From positions 1 through 8,161 of the forward strand of contig JAJRAL010000178.1 in assembly GCA_028679935.1 (NCBI GenBank): a stretch of DNA of 8,161 nt, written 5' to 3'. Shown in pieces: positions 7,308 to 8,161 of this stretch. Every line of letters starts with the position of its first letter. Positions within the stretch are counted from its first letter, which is position 1. The notes beneath the pieces are model-generated. The model saw only the letters and a program-made list of their open reading frames with translations, was not told the origin of the DNA and did no database searches. The position numbers and the translations under genes were made by a program. Source of the DNA: Methanomassiliicoccales archaeon (GTDB lineage Archaea > Thermoplasmatota > Thermoplasmata > Methanomassiliicoccales > UBA472).

Positions 7308-8161
7308 GCTCACCTGCGGCATCGAGATCCACCAGCAGCTGGATACGAGGAAGCTGTTCTGCGCCTGCCGAACGCAACTCGCGGAGGATGAAGGGAGGAC
7401 GGTGCTGCGAAGGCTGAGGCCGACGCAGAGCGAGCTTGGGGAGATCGACCGGGCGGCGCTGGCCCAGGCCCAGAGGAAGATGCGCTTCCGCTACCAGGCG
7501 CCGGCCGAGACCTCCTGCTTGGTCGATGCGGACGAGGAGCCGCCGCACGATGCGGACGCCGAGGCGATAGACATCACCCTGACGGTCTCGGAGCTGCTGG
7601 CCGCGAAGGCGGTCAGCGAAGTGCATTTCATGCGCAAGATCGTGATCGACGGCTCCAACACCACCGGTTTCCAGAGGACGGCGCTGGTCGCTCTTGACGG
7701 AAGGATGCAGGTCGGGGGGAAGAGCATCGTCATCCAGACGATATGCCTGGAGGAGGACGCGGCGAGGAAGGTCGAGGCGAAGGGACAGGAAGTCACCTAC
7801 CGCCTGGACCGGCTCGGGATCCCGTTGATAGAGGTCGCCACCGGACCGGACATGCACAGCCCGGAGGAGGTCAAAGAGGTCGCTGCCAGGCTCGGCTCGA
7901 TCCTCCGGGCGACGAAGAGGGTCAAGCGGGGCATCGGAACGATCCGGGAGGACCTCAACATCTCCATAACCGGCGGAGCGAGGGTCGAGGTCAAGGGCGT
8001 GCAGGAGCTGAGGATGCTCCCAATCTACGTCCAGAAGGAGGTGGAGAGGCAGAAAGGGCTTCTCGCGGTCAAGGCCCTGCTCGAATCCAAGGAGGCAGGG
8101 GTCTTCGATGTTCCCATTCAAGATGTCAGTTCCGTCCTGACCGGCTCGAAGTCCAAGGTCA
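7300..8161 (+). CDS. gatE: Glutamyl-tRNA(Gln) amidotransferase subunit E (3' partial, non-standard start)
   Basis: GatE is the GatB-like subunit that binds Glu-tRNA(Gln), activates the glutamate with ATP and amidates it with ammonia from GatD. The frame is open to the window end (287 codons visible). Family motifs, numbered from codon 7300: GIEIHQQLDT (E9 and H11 match metal-binding positions of GatB), LRPTQSELG (39-47), DADEEPP (76-82), IDGSNTTGFQRT (116-127), CLEEDAAR (149-156), RLDRLGIPLIEV (168-179, the GatB/E signature), then IGTIREDLNIS and GARVEVKGVQ. From about residue 258 the AspRS-like GAD insertion that distinguishes GatE from GatB seems to begin. No ATG, GTG or TTG occurs between the in-frame stop 7279-7281 and the conserved region; the first ATG (7480) would delete essential motifs. 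ACG 7300, behind AGGAGG, is the best-supported start and overlaps gatD by 8 bases. Identity is certain; the start is not. Confidence 0.93.

Noticed and set aside
7287..7310. prfB-like programmed +1 frameshift joining gatD to gatE at TGA 7305-7307
   Set aside because: A +1 slip would reach the gatE frame and AGGAGG lies upstream, but the site-to-stop spacing is much longer than in prfB and GAC is not a slippery codon (it would re-pair on ACT). GatD and GatE are separate proteins in known archaea. Kept only as a minor alternative.
6354..7322. Long minus-strand frames opposite gatD and gatE (also 7252-8121)
   Set aside because: Shadows of high-GC conserved genes; translations are Arg/Asp/Leu-rich without recognisable motifs.
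7085..7417. Plus-strand open frame spanning the gatD/gatE junction
   Set aside because: Out of frame with both genes, with Gly/Arg/Gln-rich nonsense composition.
1..8161. CRISPR arrays, tRNA/rRNA genes, insertion sequences or defence genes
   Set aside because: No regularly spaced identical DNA repeats, no tRNA-like arms, no transposase or terminal inverted repeats seen. The repeats in the surface gene are protein-level and diverged.

Overview
The window looks archaeal. It carries gatD followed directly by gatE, the archaea-only tRNA-dependent amidotransferase pair (bacteria and organelles use GatCAB). It also carries a giant, Asp/Tyr-rich, parallel beta-helix surface protein with a single C-terminal membrane anchor, a type common in archaeal envelopes. 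High GC, AGG-rich arginine usage and the style of the beta-helix protein would fit a Thermoplasmatota-like euryarchaeon. That lineage assignment is inference only.

Layout. Positions 1-5898 (+) are the 3' part of one very large gene whose start lies upstream of the window. At least 1965 residues are visible. In order they are: the end of a beta-helix coil; an inserted beta-sandwich-like domain (about codons 25-213); a long right-handed beta-helix whose coils shorten from about 33-45 to 21-23 residues; a second beta-helix section with its own start-like module (about codons 1221-1620) and a helical insertion; three tandem Ig-like domains of about 107 residues per unit; and a transmembrane segment ending in a short basic tail. 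Positions 5899-6008 are a 110-base intergenic gap that opens with a strongly pyrimidine-rich, T-run-bearing tract, a likely archaeal terminator. gatD (6009-7307) and gatE (7300 to beyond the window end) then form an overlapping pair.

How the genes work together. GatD (asparaginase-like, releases ammonia from an amide donor) and GatE (GatB-like kinase/amidotransferase) together convert Glu-tRNA(Gln) to Gln-tRNA(Gln). The surface protein has no evident functional link to them and appears to be a separate transcription unit.

The most notable point is the gatE start. The reading frame is conserved with the family from the first residues, but it has no ATG, GTG or TTG between the upstream in-frame stop (7279-7281) and the conserved N-terminal motif. 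The best-placed codon is ACG at 7300, seven bases after a perfect AGGAGG, and one silent (for gatD) base change away from ATG. This is either a non-canonical start or a sequence error/variant. The surface protein has several unusual architectural features, but I see no CRISPR array, RNA gene, mobile element or clearly new multi-gene system.
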